Source of the DNA: Xylanibacter rarus
GTDB lineage: Bacteria > Bacteroidota > Bacteroidia > Bacteroidales > Bacteroidaceae
Reading direction: 5' to 3'
Assembly (NCBI RefSeq): GCF_001275135.1
Contig: NZ_LFQU01000014.1
Location: forward strand, 31,719 to 95,718
Length of the DNA: 64,000 nucleotides
Shown: piece by piece, positions 18,041-26,710 of the stretch
Numbering within the stretch: position 1 is the stretch's first letter
Layout: each line of letters starts with the position of its first letter
The notes under the pieces: generated by a model
Database searches by the model: none
Told to the model about the DNA's origin: nothing
The model's input: the letters and a program-made list of their open reading frames with translations, nothing else
Translations under genes and position numbers: made by a program

Positions 18041-18958
18041 TCAATTAGAACCTATATACAGGAACAGCATTCCGAGCAATACCAGCAACAGGTCAACAGC
18101 TTTACTCTTTAAGTTTTTCTCATGCAAGAGCACTGCTCCAAACAGGAACGACACAATAACGCTTCCACGTCTTACCATTGAGACAATGCTTATCATTGCT
18201 CCGGGAATGCTCAAAGCATAGAAATAAACAAAATCGGCCGCACTAAGAAAAATACTTATAAAGATTATGCACCAGTCCCATCTGAACCGCGTGGTCTGTC
18301 CTGACTTTGGCAGCCATAACACAACCAGCATGATGCCCATCATGACACACTGATATATGTTATACCAGCTCTGCACCATCATCGTGTCAAGCCCAACTCC
18401 GCCTTGGTTTACCGGAGCCATAAGATACTTGTCATAAAGTCCGCTTACAGCACCGAGTACGGCAGCAAGCACGATGAAATATATCCAGCGGTCGTGCTTA
18501 AAGTCAATGCCTTCTTTCTTTCCGCTCCTGCTGAGCATAAGAAATGACGCCACCGCAAGAGCCACACCTATCCACTGATATACATTAAGACGCTCGCCAA
18601 ACACCAGCAACGCACCGACCAGCACCATTACCGGACGAGTGGCATTAATCGGCCCTACTATGGTCAGGGGCAGATGCTTCATTCCGAAATATCCGAAAAT
18701 CCACGAGGACAAGACAATGAGACTTTTCAGGACAATATATTTATGAACTTCCCATCCTCCGCCTCCTACATGAAATATGCTTCCGTCAAGAACATTCGTA
18801 TTATACGAAAGGATTATGAACGGAAGGAAAATAAGCGATGAGAACAGCGTGTTGAGAAACAACACCGGTATTACGGCATTGCCGTCTAATGCCTTTTTCT
18901 TAAACGAGTCGTAAAAGCCCAACAGGGCTGCCGACATAAAAGCTAATAATAACCACAT
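18041..18958 (-). CDS. DMT/EamA-family inner-membrane transporter
   Basis: 305 residues with about ten hydrophobic segments arranged as two EamA-like halves (first MWLLLAFMSAALLGFYDSF, second starting around WIYFIVLAAVLGAVSGLYDK). Glu/Arg in VLVGALLVFGERLNV is typical of the drug/metabolite transporter superfamily. The substrate is unknown. It lies 47 bp behind truA on the same strand and may be cotranscribed with it. Confidence 0.85.
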   Translation of the reverse strand: MWLLLAFMSAALLGFYDSFKKKALDGNAVIPVLFLNTLFSSLIFLPFIILSYNTNVLDGSIFHVGGGGWEVHKYIVLKSLIVLSSWIFGYFGMKHLPLTIVGPINATRPVMVLVGALLVFGERLNVYQWIGVALAVASFLMLSRSGKKEGIDFKHDRWIYFIVLAAVLGAVSGLYDKYLMAPVNQGGVGLDTMMVQSWYNIYQCVMMGIMLVVLWLPKSGQTTRFRWDWCIIFISIFLSAADFVYFYALSIPGAMISIVSMVRRGSVIVSFLFGAVLLHEKNLKSKAVDLLLVLLGMLFLYIGSN

Positions 18959-19005
18959 TTACCTTAAAAATTATATTTACCTATTTACATTATAGCCGCT
19001 ATGGC

Positions 19006-19737
19006 TTAATATTCGATATTTTCCAGAAACAAAGCATTGCCTGGCATACTCTCACCGGCACCCGACCGCCGGCGACCTTCTATAACAGCTCTGAAATCCT
19101 GCACGCTTATCCGCCCTCGGCCAACATCAACCAAAGTCCCTACAACAGCCCTTACCATGTTACGCAGAAATCTGTTGGCCGTAATGACAAAATGCCAACT
19201 ATACTCGCCGTCCTTCACCCATCTGGCCTCTGTTACATCACACAAAGTGGTCTTCACGTCGGTGTTGCTCTTGCAGAATGCGGCAAAGTCGTCATACTCC
19301 AGCAGCATTGCGGCCGCCTCATTCATTTTTTCGAAATCAAGGTCATAAAAAAGTTCGCATGAGTAATGGCGCAAAAACGGATCTTTATGCTGATGAACAT
19401 AATAATGATAGGTTCTCGACCTGGCGCTGAAACGAGCATGCATATCCTGACTGACAGGAATAACCTTATCTGCAGAAATATCTCTCGGCAAAAGTCTGTT
19501 CAGCTTATATACTAGCTGTGGGCCGTCAACATCTTTATCCGTGTCAAAGTGAGCCACCATCATTCTGGCATGAACACCGGTGTCAGTACGGCCGGCTCCT
19601 ACCACTTGTATTTCTTCACGCAGAAGAGTTGACAAGGCATCCTGCAACTTTTCCTGAACAGAAACGGCATTGGGCTGTACCTGCCATCCGTGATAAGCCG
19701 TGCCGTCATATTTAAAATAAACAAAATATCTCTGCAT
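19006..19737 (-). CDS. truA: tRNA pseudouridine(38-40) synthase
   Basis: 243 residues. It converts uridines 38-40 of tRNA anticodon stems to pseudouridine. The catalytic Asp52 lies in GAGRTDTGVHAR, and FLRNMVRAVVGTLVDVGRG is the conserved C-terminal motif. A minus-strand -7 box TAATTTTG (complement of 19768-19775) fits its promoter. Confidence 0.96.
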   Translation of the reverse strand: MQRYFVYFKYDGTAYHGWQVQPNAVSVQEKLQDALSTLLREEIQVVGAGRTDTGVHARMMVAHFDTDKDVDGPQLVYKLNRLLPRDISADKVIPVSQDMHARFSARSRTYHYYVHQHKDPFLRHYSCELFYDLDFEKMNEAAAMLLEYDDFAAFCKSNTDVKTTLCDVTEARWVKDGEYSWHFVITANRFLRNMVRAVVGTLVDVGRGRISVQDFRAVIEGRRRSGAGESMPGNALFLENIEY

Positions 19738-19915
19738 GTATTACGCACTATATGAATAATCCGTGTGCAAAATTACATATTTTTCATAAACTAAAGATAT
19801 ATTGACGAGCGAAAGAAAACAAATAAATCATCTTGACGGACATTTCCATAAGCCTTTACAGCTCTCCTTCCGTAAGTTTTTATGACTAAACTCGCCGGCA
19901 CAATGGCACAGATAC

Positions 19916-21424
19916 TTATCTTATCATCTTTCTGCAATAATGCCCCAACACGGACAAAGCAAATATCAGAATGTAAATAAGAAGCAGCTGCAGCAGTCCT
20001 ATGCTAATGCCGTCAATACTTGCCCCGGGCAAAGCCGCTACAAAGGATACGCAGGCATTAAGCAATATCACCACTTTAAGCAGCAGTCCGGCCAACAACA
20101 TCTGAAGCCAAGGCAGGAAACTCACAGCAGCCGTCAGTACAGCCCCATAAAGGATAACGGTGGCAGCAGGCACTACAATCATATTGGTAAGGAGGAAATA
20201 GCATGAGAAACGTCCAAAATAAAACGCTATCAGCGGGGCCACTCCTATCTGTGCAGCCACTGATACAGCCGTCATCTGCCATATCTGTTTTATTATAGGA
20301 ATATTGCGGATGCTCCCGGGCATAACTTCCAGAAGCGGACGATAGAATATGATGATAAACAATACGGCGGCAAACGACATCTGAAAGCCTACATCATAAA
20401 GATATAGCGGACTGCCGGCCAATATGACAACAGCAGCCACTGACAGCGTGTTGAGCGACAGTCTGTTGCGGTTAAGCAAGCTTACAAACGAATAGACCGT
20501 AAGCATTACGGCTGAACGAACCACGGAAGCTGACATACCCACGATAAAGACATAAGACCATATTGCAAGCAGAATCAGCACCTGCGAAACAATCTGCCAC
20601 CGGCGGCGCGAAAACAACAGCGACAATATTGCGTAGATTATGCCGAGATGCAGACCCGACAAAGCCAGTACATGCGACGCTCCCGACACAGAATACTCCT
20701 CTTTCAACTCATCCGAAAGCGAGGATTTATCGCCTAACGCCATTGCCGCCAGCACGGCATACGCCTGCCCGTTGAAGCCCATGTCACTAAAACGCTGCAG
20801 CAGTTTGTCACGGAAAACTAATGCGGATATGCGTGCGCGCTGAACAACAGACAGCCGACTGAGGTCAACCGCAGCCCCTTTCCATTCGTCTATATATATA
20901 AATGTGGTGGCAACATATCCGTGATAAAGCAAATACCGCGCATAGTCAAAATCAGCACCTGCATAATTTGTTGGCTTTTCAAGTAACGAGACTGCCTCTA
21001 TACCATTGCCTATACGCAGTCTGTCCGCACGCCAGTCTCTGTATATGCTTGCCTTTATCTTCATAGGACGATGCGTATTTACAGTTATCAAGTCGCATCT
21101 TACAACTTTTCCCGTAACGACAGGCTGACTGACCACCACAGCCGAATATGCCGTATCTTCCCCGGGCACGGACATATTGACTTCATCCAATTCCCTTCCA
21201 ACAAGCATGGCTCCGAGGAAATAGCAAGTAAAAAAGATAAGAACAGTCTGCAACACACAACGCCTATACGCTAATAAAGCAAACATTAAAGACACAGCCG
21301 TCGCCGCAAACCACGCATCACAAGACACAGCCCCATAAAGAAGCTCGCCCGACACTATGCCTGCAATAAGGAACAAAGCCACACGCAAGACAGGATAAAG
21401 CTGTATTTGTCCGTTTGTTTTCAT
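19916..21424 (-). CDS. ComEC/Rec2-family membrane protein, short form without metallo-beta-lactamase domain
   Basis: 502 residues. The N-terminal DUF4131-like segment is followed by the Competence domain with its hallmark (LALSGLHLGIIYAILSLLFS, then VRSAVMLTVYSFVSLLNR). Many membrane segments are visible. ComEC carries single-stranded DNA through the inner membrane during natural transformation. The C-terminal metallo-beta-lactamase domain of long ComEC proteins is absent: the frame ends soon after the last membrane helix (LGHYCRKMIR), and no continuation follows downstream at 19738-19915. It may be a DNA-uptake channel or have lost that job. Confidence 0.85.
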   Translation of the reverse strand: MKTNGQIQLYPVLRVALFLIAGIVSGELLYGAVSCDAWFAATAVSLMFALLAYRRCVLQTVLIFFTCYFLGAMLVGRELDEVNMSVPGEDTAYSAVVVSQPVVTGKVVRCDLITVNTHRPMKIKASIYRDWRADRLRIGNGIEAVSLLEKPTNYAGADFDYARYLLYHGYVATTFIYIDEWKGAAVDLSRLSVVQRARISALVFRDKLLQRFSDMGFNGQAYAVLAAMALGDKSSLSDELKEEYSVSGASHVLALSGLHLGIIYAILSLLFSRRRWQIVSQVLILLAIWSYVFIVGMSASVVRSAVMLTVYSFVSLLNRNRLSLNTLSVAAVVILAGSPLYLYDVGFQMSFAAVLFIIIFYRPLLEVMPGSIRNIPIIKQIWQMTAVSVAAQIGVAPLIAFYFGRFSCYFLLTNMIVVPAATVILYGAVLTAAVSFLPWLQMLLAGLLLKVVILLNACVSFVAALPGASIDGISIGLLQLLLIYILIFALSVLGHYCRKMIR

Positions 21425-21470
21425 TTATTAAGGCCAACAAGACTATACTGAATAGCCGTTTGCAGTTATG

Positions 21471-21478
21471 CAAATATA
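21471..21478 (-). promoter_or_regulatory. -7 box of the ComEC-type gene
   Basis: TATATTTG on the minus strand, 46 nt upstream of the ATG at 21424. No -33 TTG at the usual distance. Confidence 0.5.
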
Positions 21479-21638
21479 CAAATTTATCTCTAAAGCCACC
21501 ACCATGGCATAAGGTTTTTAGTTATAATATTTACGTTAAAAGCACAGACAGGAAACAAACGTGTCATGACTATTTTATTTAAAACAACACCCAAGACCAT
21601 TACAAAACATAACAAAAAGAAAAAACTGCGGCTTTCGT

Positions 21639-21669
21639 TTTGTTTTGCGCCGGCTTTACATTATCTTTG
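21639..21669 (+). promoter_or_regulatory. Promoter directly in front of the EFR1-type gene
   Basis: TTTG (21639-21642), 19-nt spacer, TATCTTTG (21662-21669). The predicted start lies at or within a few nt of the ATG at 21674, which would make the mRNA leaderless or nearly so. Confidence 0.6.
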
Positions 21670-21673
21670 CGAT

Positions 21674-22459
21674 ATGATTATATATTTCTCTGGAACAGGA
21701 AACACAAGATGGGCAGCCACCACTCTCAGTGAAAAGACAGGCGAAAAGCTCATTGACATAACAGACATCGCCGGAACCGATGTAAGCTACAAACTCGAGG
21801 AAGGCGAACGCCTTGGCTTCTGCTTTCCTGTGCATGGATGGCGGCCGCCGCTCATTGTAAGAAATTTCATCAGAAGGCTTTCAATAATAAATGCTGAAGG
21901 CCACTATTGCTATGTCCTTTGTACAACTGGCGACAACGTCGGCGAGGCTGTTGACATTTTCGAAAGAGACCTCAAAAGAATTGGTGTTCATCTAGACAGC
22001 GCCTTCTCGCTTATCATGCCCGAATCGTATGTCGGTCTGCCCTTCATGGATGTTGACACACGCGACAAAGAAAAACAGAAAAAAGAAAAGGCGACAGAAG
22101 ACCTTGAACGTTTTACCGATATGATCATGAAGCGCCAGACTGGCGTAAAAGACCTTGTCATAGGGCGATGGCCAAAAATAAACAGCCGCCTCATCGGCAG
22201 TTTCTTCGTAAATCACCTTATAACAGACAAGCCATTCCATGTAACGGAAGACTTATGCATCAGATGCGGCAAATGTGCCGAAGCATGTCCTGTAAACGAC
22301 ATAATCTGGAGTAAGGGTTCCATGCCTAAATGGAAGCATAACGGTTCGTGTCTGTCATGCTTCGCCTGCTATCATCATTGTCCCAAACATGCCATAGAAT
22401 ACGGCGGCAGGACAAAGAATAAGGGACAATATTTCTTCGAAAAGAACGAAAGACGGTAA
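21674..22459 (+). CDS. EFR1-type flavodoxin-ferredoxin fusion protein
   Basis: 261 residues from ATG 21674. An upstream in-frame ATG at 21566 would place the promoter inside the gene and precede the domain with a Lys-rich non-homologous stretch, so it is rejected. The N-terminal flavodoxin-like FMN loop is MIIYFSGTGNTRW. The C-terminus has two 4Fe-4S motifs, CIRCGKCAEACP and CLSCFACYHHCP. Such proteins are expected to shuttle electrons in anaerobes; partners are unknown. It converges with the iron-sulfur flavoprotein at 22822. Confidence 0.85.
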   Translation: MIIYFSGTGNTRWAATTLSEKTGEKLIDITDIAGTDVSYKLEEGERLGFCFPVHGWRPPLIVRNFIRRLSIINAEGHYCYVLCTTGDNVGEAVDIFERDLKRIGVHLDSAFSLIMPESYVGLPFMDVDTRDKEKQKKEKATEDLERFTDMIMKRQTGVKDLVIGRWPKINSRLIGSFFVNHLITDKPFHVTEDLCIRCGKCAEACPVNDIIWSKGSMPKWKHNGSCLSCFACYHHCPKHAIEYGGRTKNKGQYFFEKNERR

Positions 22460-22821
22460 AAGTTACATCAAAGCGGGCATATCCAAGCACAATACAACAA
22501 GCCGCATATTGCAATACAAAAGATGCCCTTTGAGAGCTCCATTTGGCATTAATCGCAAAACGAAACCTATGCTCTCACACTAAAGAACGTGAGCAAATGT
22601 TTTTTAGCATAAAAAGTCATCACTCATCACAAAGACATGCAACAATCTGGCTACGAATACATTATGGCGTGATGACTTGAATCATAAACTCATCACACGA
22701 CAACAATCTGAGTTTAAGCAACTTACTGACGGATGTTATGTGTGATGAGTTTTTTCGTAAGATATTTTACCATAACTATACCAACAGCAACGGAAATATC
22801 TGCTGAAAAAGACAACAGCAG
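22460..22821. other. Gap between convergent redox genes with a TCATCAC hairpin array
   Basis: No gene supported. It contains the array at 22614-22752 (separate entry) and a degenerate AAAAGATGCCCTTT-like unit near 22516. Confidence 0.6.
22614..22752 (+). repeat. TCATCAC/GTGATGA hairpin array, copy A
   Basis: Hairpin 1: AAGTCATCAC (22614-22623) with GTGATGACTT (22669-22678). Hairpin 2: AAACTCATCACAC (22686-22698) with GTGTGATGAGTTT (22740-22752), 13 perfect pairs, running into further Ts. An alternative pairing of the second TCATCAC at 22622-22631 with 22741-22750 is possible. The T run on the plus strand makes hairpin 2 a possible terminator of the EFR1-type gene. A related array lies at 63915-64000. 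Confidence 0.7.
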
Positions 22822-23445
22822 TTATCTTATAAAGTTGGTGCGTATAGTAGGTTCAACTTCCGGCAGACTTACCCCTGCCTTCTTTCCTGCCTCTATACAT
22901 TTAAGCAGCCAGGCCATGTTCTGCCCAAGACGACGCATGGTCTGCATGCCCTCTTCATCCATAAACACGTCTTCCGGCTTATTGCCGTGCACCTGATTCC
23001 AATAAACAGAAGGCACTGTAGGCATGTTGCATATACCGTAATACTTGTTAAGGTCGTCAAATCCGGCAGAGGCGCCGCCACGTCTGCAACTTACAACCGT
23101 TGCTGCCGGCTTGTTGGTATAAAGCGATGCCTTGCTGCAGAATGCCCTGTCCATAAACGGCTTTATGAAACCCGACGGACCGGCAAAGTGAATAGGAGTG
23201 CCAAAGATAAATCCGTCTGCCTCGTCAACCTTTTCAAGAAATCTGTTCACAGTGTCTGTGTCATACCAGCAGCGCTTTGTCTGGCTACACTTTCCACAGC
23301 CTATACAGCCCATTATGGGCTTATTGCCGCACCAGAATATTTCTGTATCAATGCCACACTTGGCCAACTCTCCTGCAACAACCTCTAAAGCGGCATGTGT
23401 GCATCCGTTAGCCTTAGGACTTCCGTTTACCAATAAAACCTTCAT
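22822..23445 (-). CDS. Iron-sulfur flavoprotein / flavodoxin-like NAD(P)H reductase
   Basis: 207 residues. The FMN-binding start is MKVLLVNGSPKANGCTHAAL. A compact cluster motif C-x2-C-x2-C-x5-C (CIGCGKCSQTKRC, residues about 48-60) is the signature of iron-sulfur flavoproteins of strict anaerobes. GTPIHFAGPSGFIKPFMDR is the second flavin-binding stretch. Proteins of this family are linked to oxygen or peroxide detoxification and ferredoxin-dependent electron transfer. The gene converges with the EFR1-type gene. Confidence 0.85.
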   Translation of the reverse strand: MKVLLVNGSPKANGCTHAALEVVAGELAKCGIDTEIFWCGNKPIMGCIGCGKCSQTKRCWYDTDTVNRFLEKVDEADGFIFGTPIHFAGPSGFIKPFMDRAFCSKASLYTNKPAATVVSCRRGGASAGFDDLNKYYGICNMPTVPSVYWNQVHGNKPEDVFMDEEGMQTMRRLGQNMAWLLKCIEAGKKAGVSLPEVEPTIRTNFIR

Positions 23446-23489
23446 AATATCTGTGTCTTTAATCTAAATTACTTCAGTAAAATAAAGAA

Positions 23490-23526
23490 GGACGAACTGC
23501 CCGAGAGTTCTCAGACATGTCCGTCC
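23490..23526 (-). terminator. Possible terminator after the YggS-type gene
   Basis: On the minus strand GGACG and CGTCC (23522-23526 and 23490-23494) enclose an inner GAG-aact-CTC hairpin, followed by a U-rich run. It lies 22 bp past the stop at 23549. Confidence 0.45.
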
Positions 23527-23548
23527 CCAAAAGGTATATTATTTTCAT

Positions 23549-24223
23549 TCAATATACACGCGGACCGAAGATGGCTGTTCCTACACGAACCATCGTGCTG
23601 CGGCACTGAACGGCAATCTGATAATCGTCGCTCATTCCCCATGAACGCTCGCAGAAAGCATCATCATCGGCAAAATAACGGGCCTTAACCTCATCAAAGA
23701 AGTCGGCCGCCGTGTTAAACTCACGCCTAATCTGATCCTCATCATCAACATTAGAGGCCATCATCATCAAGCCGCAGATCTGCACATTGTGAAGCTCGCG
23801 CCACTCACCTGCCTCAAGTAGCTCGCGGCAGGCATCAAGGGTGAGCCCGTATTTGGTTGCCTCTTCGGCAATATGCAGCTCAAGCAGCACCTTGATTACG
23901 CGGTCATGCTTTGCGGCATGCTTGTTTATCTCCTTCAGAAGTTTCAGAGAATCGACAGCTTCAATCATCGAAATATAAGGTGCTATGTATTTCACCTTAT
24001 TGGTCTGAAGATGTCCTATAAAGTGCCACTCGATGTCATCAGGCAAGGTCTGCTGCTTTTTTGACAGTTCCTGCTCATGACTTTCACCGAAAACGCGCTG
24101 CCCGGCATTATATGCAGCCTCGACATATTCATCGGGATGAAACTTGCTCACAGCCACAAGGCGCACGCCCTGAGGCAGAGTGTCTGTTATTTTTTTCAGA
24201 TTAGCCGCAACGTCAACATTCAT
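23549..24223 (-). CDS. YggS/PROSC-family PLP-binding homeostasis protein
   Basis: 224 residues. A single-domain TIM barrel that holds pyridoxal phosphate; Lys27 in VAVSKFHP is the expected Schiff-base lysine. Also conserved are HFIGHLQTNKVKYIAP and LMMMASN plus SWGMSDDYQIAVQCRSTMVR (the phosphate-binding end). It helps control PLP levels and amino-acid balance. Its ATG overlaps the stop of the DUF4494 gene (TAATG), so translation of the two is probably coupled. Confidence 0.95.
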   Translation of the reverse strand: MNVDVAANLKKITDTLPQGVRLVAVSKFHPDEYVEAAYNAGQRVFGESHEQELSKKQQTLPDDIEWHFIGHLQTNKVKYIAPYISMIEAVDSLKLLKEINKHAAKHDRVIKVLLELHIAEEATKYGLTLDACRELLEAGEWRELHNVQICGLMMMASNVDDEDQIRREFNTAADFFDEVKARYFADDDAFCERSWGMSDDYQIAVQCRSTMVRVGTAIFGPRVY

Positions 24224-24744
24224 TATTGAAGCGCCTCCTCCGCTTTCTGTCCGTCCTGTTCATACTCAGGTTTGTCGTCAACTTCAGGCTTCTTCAGCAT
24301 CTGATTGTGCTCAAACACGTCCATAATCTGAGTTTCAGCAATGCTGGCGATAACATAGTCGATCATTGTTCCGCCCATAACCTCGTCGATGCTCTTTACA
24401 GCTCCTGGCAATGTGCTGCCGTGAACGAGATAATTTACGTTAGACTTTTTCTCTTTTTCAGTCTTGTCGTCAATGGTGATAAACTGCAGTTTGGTCTTGT
24501 ACCAGCGGTCGGCAGAAGGAGAATCGCTGAAGAAAATTTCACCATAAGCGGCTTTCTTAATATCCTTAACCTCAAACTCGCCACTGATATAAGATGACAT
24601 TTCTTCAATTATGCTTGCCTCTGCCTCTGTAAAACTGAGCGCATCGACAACATACAGCTCCGTTACTTTCTTCTGACTTCCGTCTTCCATCGTCTTTTCG
24701 TAACGTATTTTGCACTCAAACCATGTTGATGTTCTACTTCTCAT
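24223..24744 (-). CDS. DUF4494 family protein
   Basis: 173 residues, no signal peptide. I recognise it as the Bacteroidota DUF4494 family (start TWFECKIRYEKTMEDG, core YVVDALSFTEAEASIIEEM and VHGSTLPGAVKSIDEVMGG). Its molecular function is unknown. The Glu/Gln-rich tail after residue 150 is probably disordered. It overlaps the YggS-type start by one base, which links the two in one transcript. A minus-strand TACTTTTG box (24816-24823) fits the promoter. Confidence 0.85.
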   Translation of the reverse strand: MRSRTSTWFECKIRYEKTMEDGSQKKVTELYVVDALSFTEAEASIIEEMSSYISGEFEVKDIKKAAYGEIFFSDSPSADRWYKTKLQFITIDDKTEKEKKSNVNYLVHGSTLPGAVKSIDEVMGGTMIDYVIASIAETQIMDVFEHNQMLKKPEVDDKPEYEQDGQKAEEALQ

Positions 24745-24815
24745 ATTATCCTTTATAAAATTAAATCTGATAAAAAACTATATTTATCTTACCCCTGCGG
24801 GCTGATAAAATCGTG

Positions 24816-24823
24816 CAAAAGTA
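24816..24823 (-). promoter_or_regulatory. -7 box of the DUF4494-yggS pair
   Basis: TACTTTTG on the minus strand; the predicted leader is about 65 nt. Confidence 0.5.
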
Positions 24824-24948
24824 ATTAAATATCCCGACAACACAAAATCAGAAATAATAAATTGAAGGGCATATATTAATATTTCTTTAATTAAAACGAA
24901 CGGCATCCATGACCACGCCATCCGGTCAGCATCAACCAGACAACGGCC

Positions 24949-25632
24949 TTAAAGGCTCTTCTTTTTATTAAAGAAATCTTTGCAAATCTCTAAAAACAGC
25001 ATTGGTTCAGCGGCTATTGTCTCCCACAAGCGTTTGCCGCCCTTAAGCACACGCTTGTCCACATAGTCAACAAGTTCAGGATTTGTCTTCTTGTAACGTA
25101 TGCGCATGGCATTAAGACTTATGACGTTGCCCGTCATGAACGGAACCACAACGCTGTCGCCGGCAAGGCTTATGCCGTAGATTGTAGATATGTTCATCTT
25201 GCCAAGCTGCATGTTCTGCGAGTCTACCCCATTCCACCAATACATCTTGCCGACTTCGTTTTCACCTTCTTTATATACAAACTGCCGTATGGTTTTCTTG
25301 GGTTTAAGCAGAGACGGATTAGCCACAAGATGCGACTCAAGATGGTCATACTTGCCGCTGGCCGACGTCTTTTTCACAAAATCTATACTTCTCACATTGT
25401 CGGCGCTATATGAAACTGCATTATTGCCGTCGGGCTCAGGAGACAGCGTGAACGATGTGTTCATGCGCTTAAACAGCTTGCCGTCCACCCAATAAGTCTG
25501 AACATATCCTTCCACCGTACTTCCGTCTGTAAGAGTTAGACGCACATGATCGTTTTCAGGGTCGCGCGTTTCCTGAGCAACGGCACAGGCCGAAAACGCC
25601 GCAAAAAGGAACAAGAACAATATTTTTCTCAT
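24949..25632 (-). CDS. Exported protein of unknown function
   Basis: 227 residues. Signal peptide MRKILFLFLFAAFSACAVAQ with likely cleavage after AVAQ. The mature part is beta-rich with a Ser/Thr/Gly-rich start (LTLTDGSTVEGYVQTYWVDG, reminiscent of small barrel folds) and a basic C-terminus (CKDFFNKKKSL). I do not recognise a family. It starts 12 bp after the menA stop on the same strand, so it is probably cotranscribed with menA. No motif links it to menaquinone. Confidence 0.8.
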   Translation of the reverse strand: MRKILFLFLFAAFSACAVAQETRDPENDHVRLTLTDGSTVEGYVQTYWVDGKLFKRMNTSFTLSPEPDGNNAVSYSADNVRSIDFVKKTSASGKYDHLESHLVANPSLLKPKKTIRQFVYKEGENEVGKMYWWNGVDSQNMQLGKMNISTIYGISLAGDSVVVPFMTGNVISLNAMRIRYKKTNPELVDYVDKRVLKGGKRLWETIAAEPMLFLEICKDFFNKKKSL

Positions 25633-25644
25633 AAAATGACATTA

Positions 25645-26547
25645 TTACCAATTCAACAATACGCCCACAGAAAGGAGCAGACCATAGATAAACATATTGC
25701 GTGCTGTGTCGCCAAGCACCATGTTGAGAGCCTTACCTTTATTTATACGCACCATCTTGCGGTAAGCAGCATAATGAGGTATGAGATAAAGGAAAGGAAG
25801 CAAGAATGCACAGATGTGTCCTTCGAGCAAAAACGCAACGCCAAAGACCAATGCCATTATGCCAGAACAGAGATAGGCTGTGCGCCCGGCTTCGGCACCT
25901 ACCCTAACAATGAGCGTCTTCTTGCCTGCCCTTGCATCGTTGTCGATGTCGCGATAGTTGTTGACAAGCAACAAAGTGTCGATGACAAAGCCGCAGGCCA
26001 ACGAGGCTATAAAAACCTCAAACGTAAACCTGTCGGTCTGGAGATAATAGGTAACACACACAGGAATAATGCCGAAAAACACTAACACGAGCACATCGCC
26101 AAGACCAAGATATGACAGCAATGTGGTGTAAAGGAAACAAAACACCACGCAGAACGCCCCGACAAGTATCATCTCCAAGCCGCCATATATCACCAGCGGC
26201 AGGCCTATACAGCAGGCTATCACCGTTGTTAATATTATTGCACGGCGCATGGCTTTGGGTGTTATCCAGCCTTGTGCGCACGCACGGCGCGGCCCGAGAC
26301 GCGTCTCGTCATCGTTGCCACGGACAAAGTCGAAATAGTCATTAATGAAGTTGGCGTCAATCTGCATAATGAATGCAAACAACACGCACAACAATGCCGG
26401 CATCCAGCCGAAATCATCGAGTCCGAGGTCTCTTGCCGCAAATGCCAAACCTATCATAACAGGCACGGCTGCACCAGTAAGCGTCTTCGGACGCGAGGCC
26501 AGCATCCACGCTTTTGCCGAATTTGTATCTATTTGTTTTTCGTTCAT
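25645..26547 (-). CDS. menA: 1,4-dihydroxy-2-naphthoate polyprenyltransferase
   Basis: 300 residues, UbiA fold with about eight membrane segments. It attaches the polyprenyl tail to dihydroxynaphthoate to give demethylmenaquinone at the inner membrane. The first Asp-rich motif is INDYFDFVRGNDDETRLGPR, preceded by WMLASRPKTLTGAAVPVM. The second is NNYRDIDNDARAGKKTL. The quinone made is the expected acceptor of the Nuo complex encoded later in the window. A leader of about 215 nt is predicted. Confidence 0.94.
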   Translation of the reverse strand: MNEKQIDTNSAKAWMLASRPKTLTGAAVPVMIGLAFAARDLGLDDFGWMPALLCVLFAFIMQIDANFINDYFDFVRGNDDETRLGPRRACAQGWITPKAMRRAIILTTVIACCIGLPLVIYGGLEMILVGAFCVVFCFLYTTLLSYLGLGDVLVLVFFGIIPVCVTYYLQTDRFTFEVFIASLACGFVIDTLLLVNNYRDIDNDARAGKKTLIVRVGAEAGRTAYLCSGIMALVFGVAFLLEGHICAFLLPFLYLIPHYAAYRKMVRINKGKALNMVLGDTARNMFIYGLLLSVGVLLNW

Positions 26548-26559
26548 GATTTAATCTTT

Positions 26560-26710
26560 TATATTATGCCCATAGGACAGACCGCAATGCGCCGGACGTA
26601 AACAAGCTAGGCCTTACGCATTGCCTTCTCCAAGAGAAAGGCATGCCGGCGTACCTCATGGCGCACAGGAGGGATGACAAGCAACGGCATGCTGCCGGCT
26701 AAAACCCTTA
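26560..26710 (-). ncRNA. Candidate structured 5' leader of menA
   Basis: Between the predicted minus-strand transcript start (about 26763) and menA lies an unusually GC-rich stretch for this genome's spacers. It can form CAATGCG (26585-26591) / CGCATTG (26617-26623), CCTTCTC (26624-26630) / GAGAAAGG (26634-26641) with one bulge, and a hairpin around GGCATGCTGCC near 26694-26705. I do not recognise a known riboswitch class. Confidence 0.4.

Noticed and set aside
21566-21673. N-terminal extension of the EFR1-type protein from ATG 21566
   Set aside because: It would contain the promoter and a Lys/Thr-rich stretch with no family match; the FMN loop starts at 21674.
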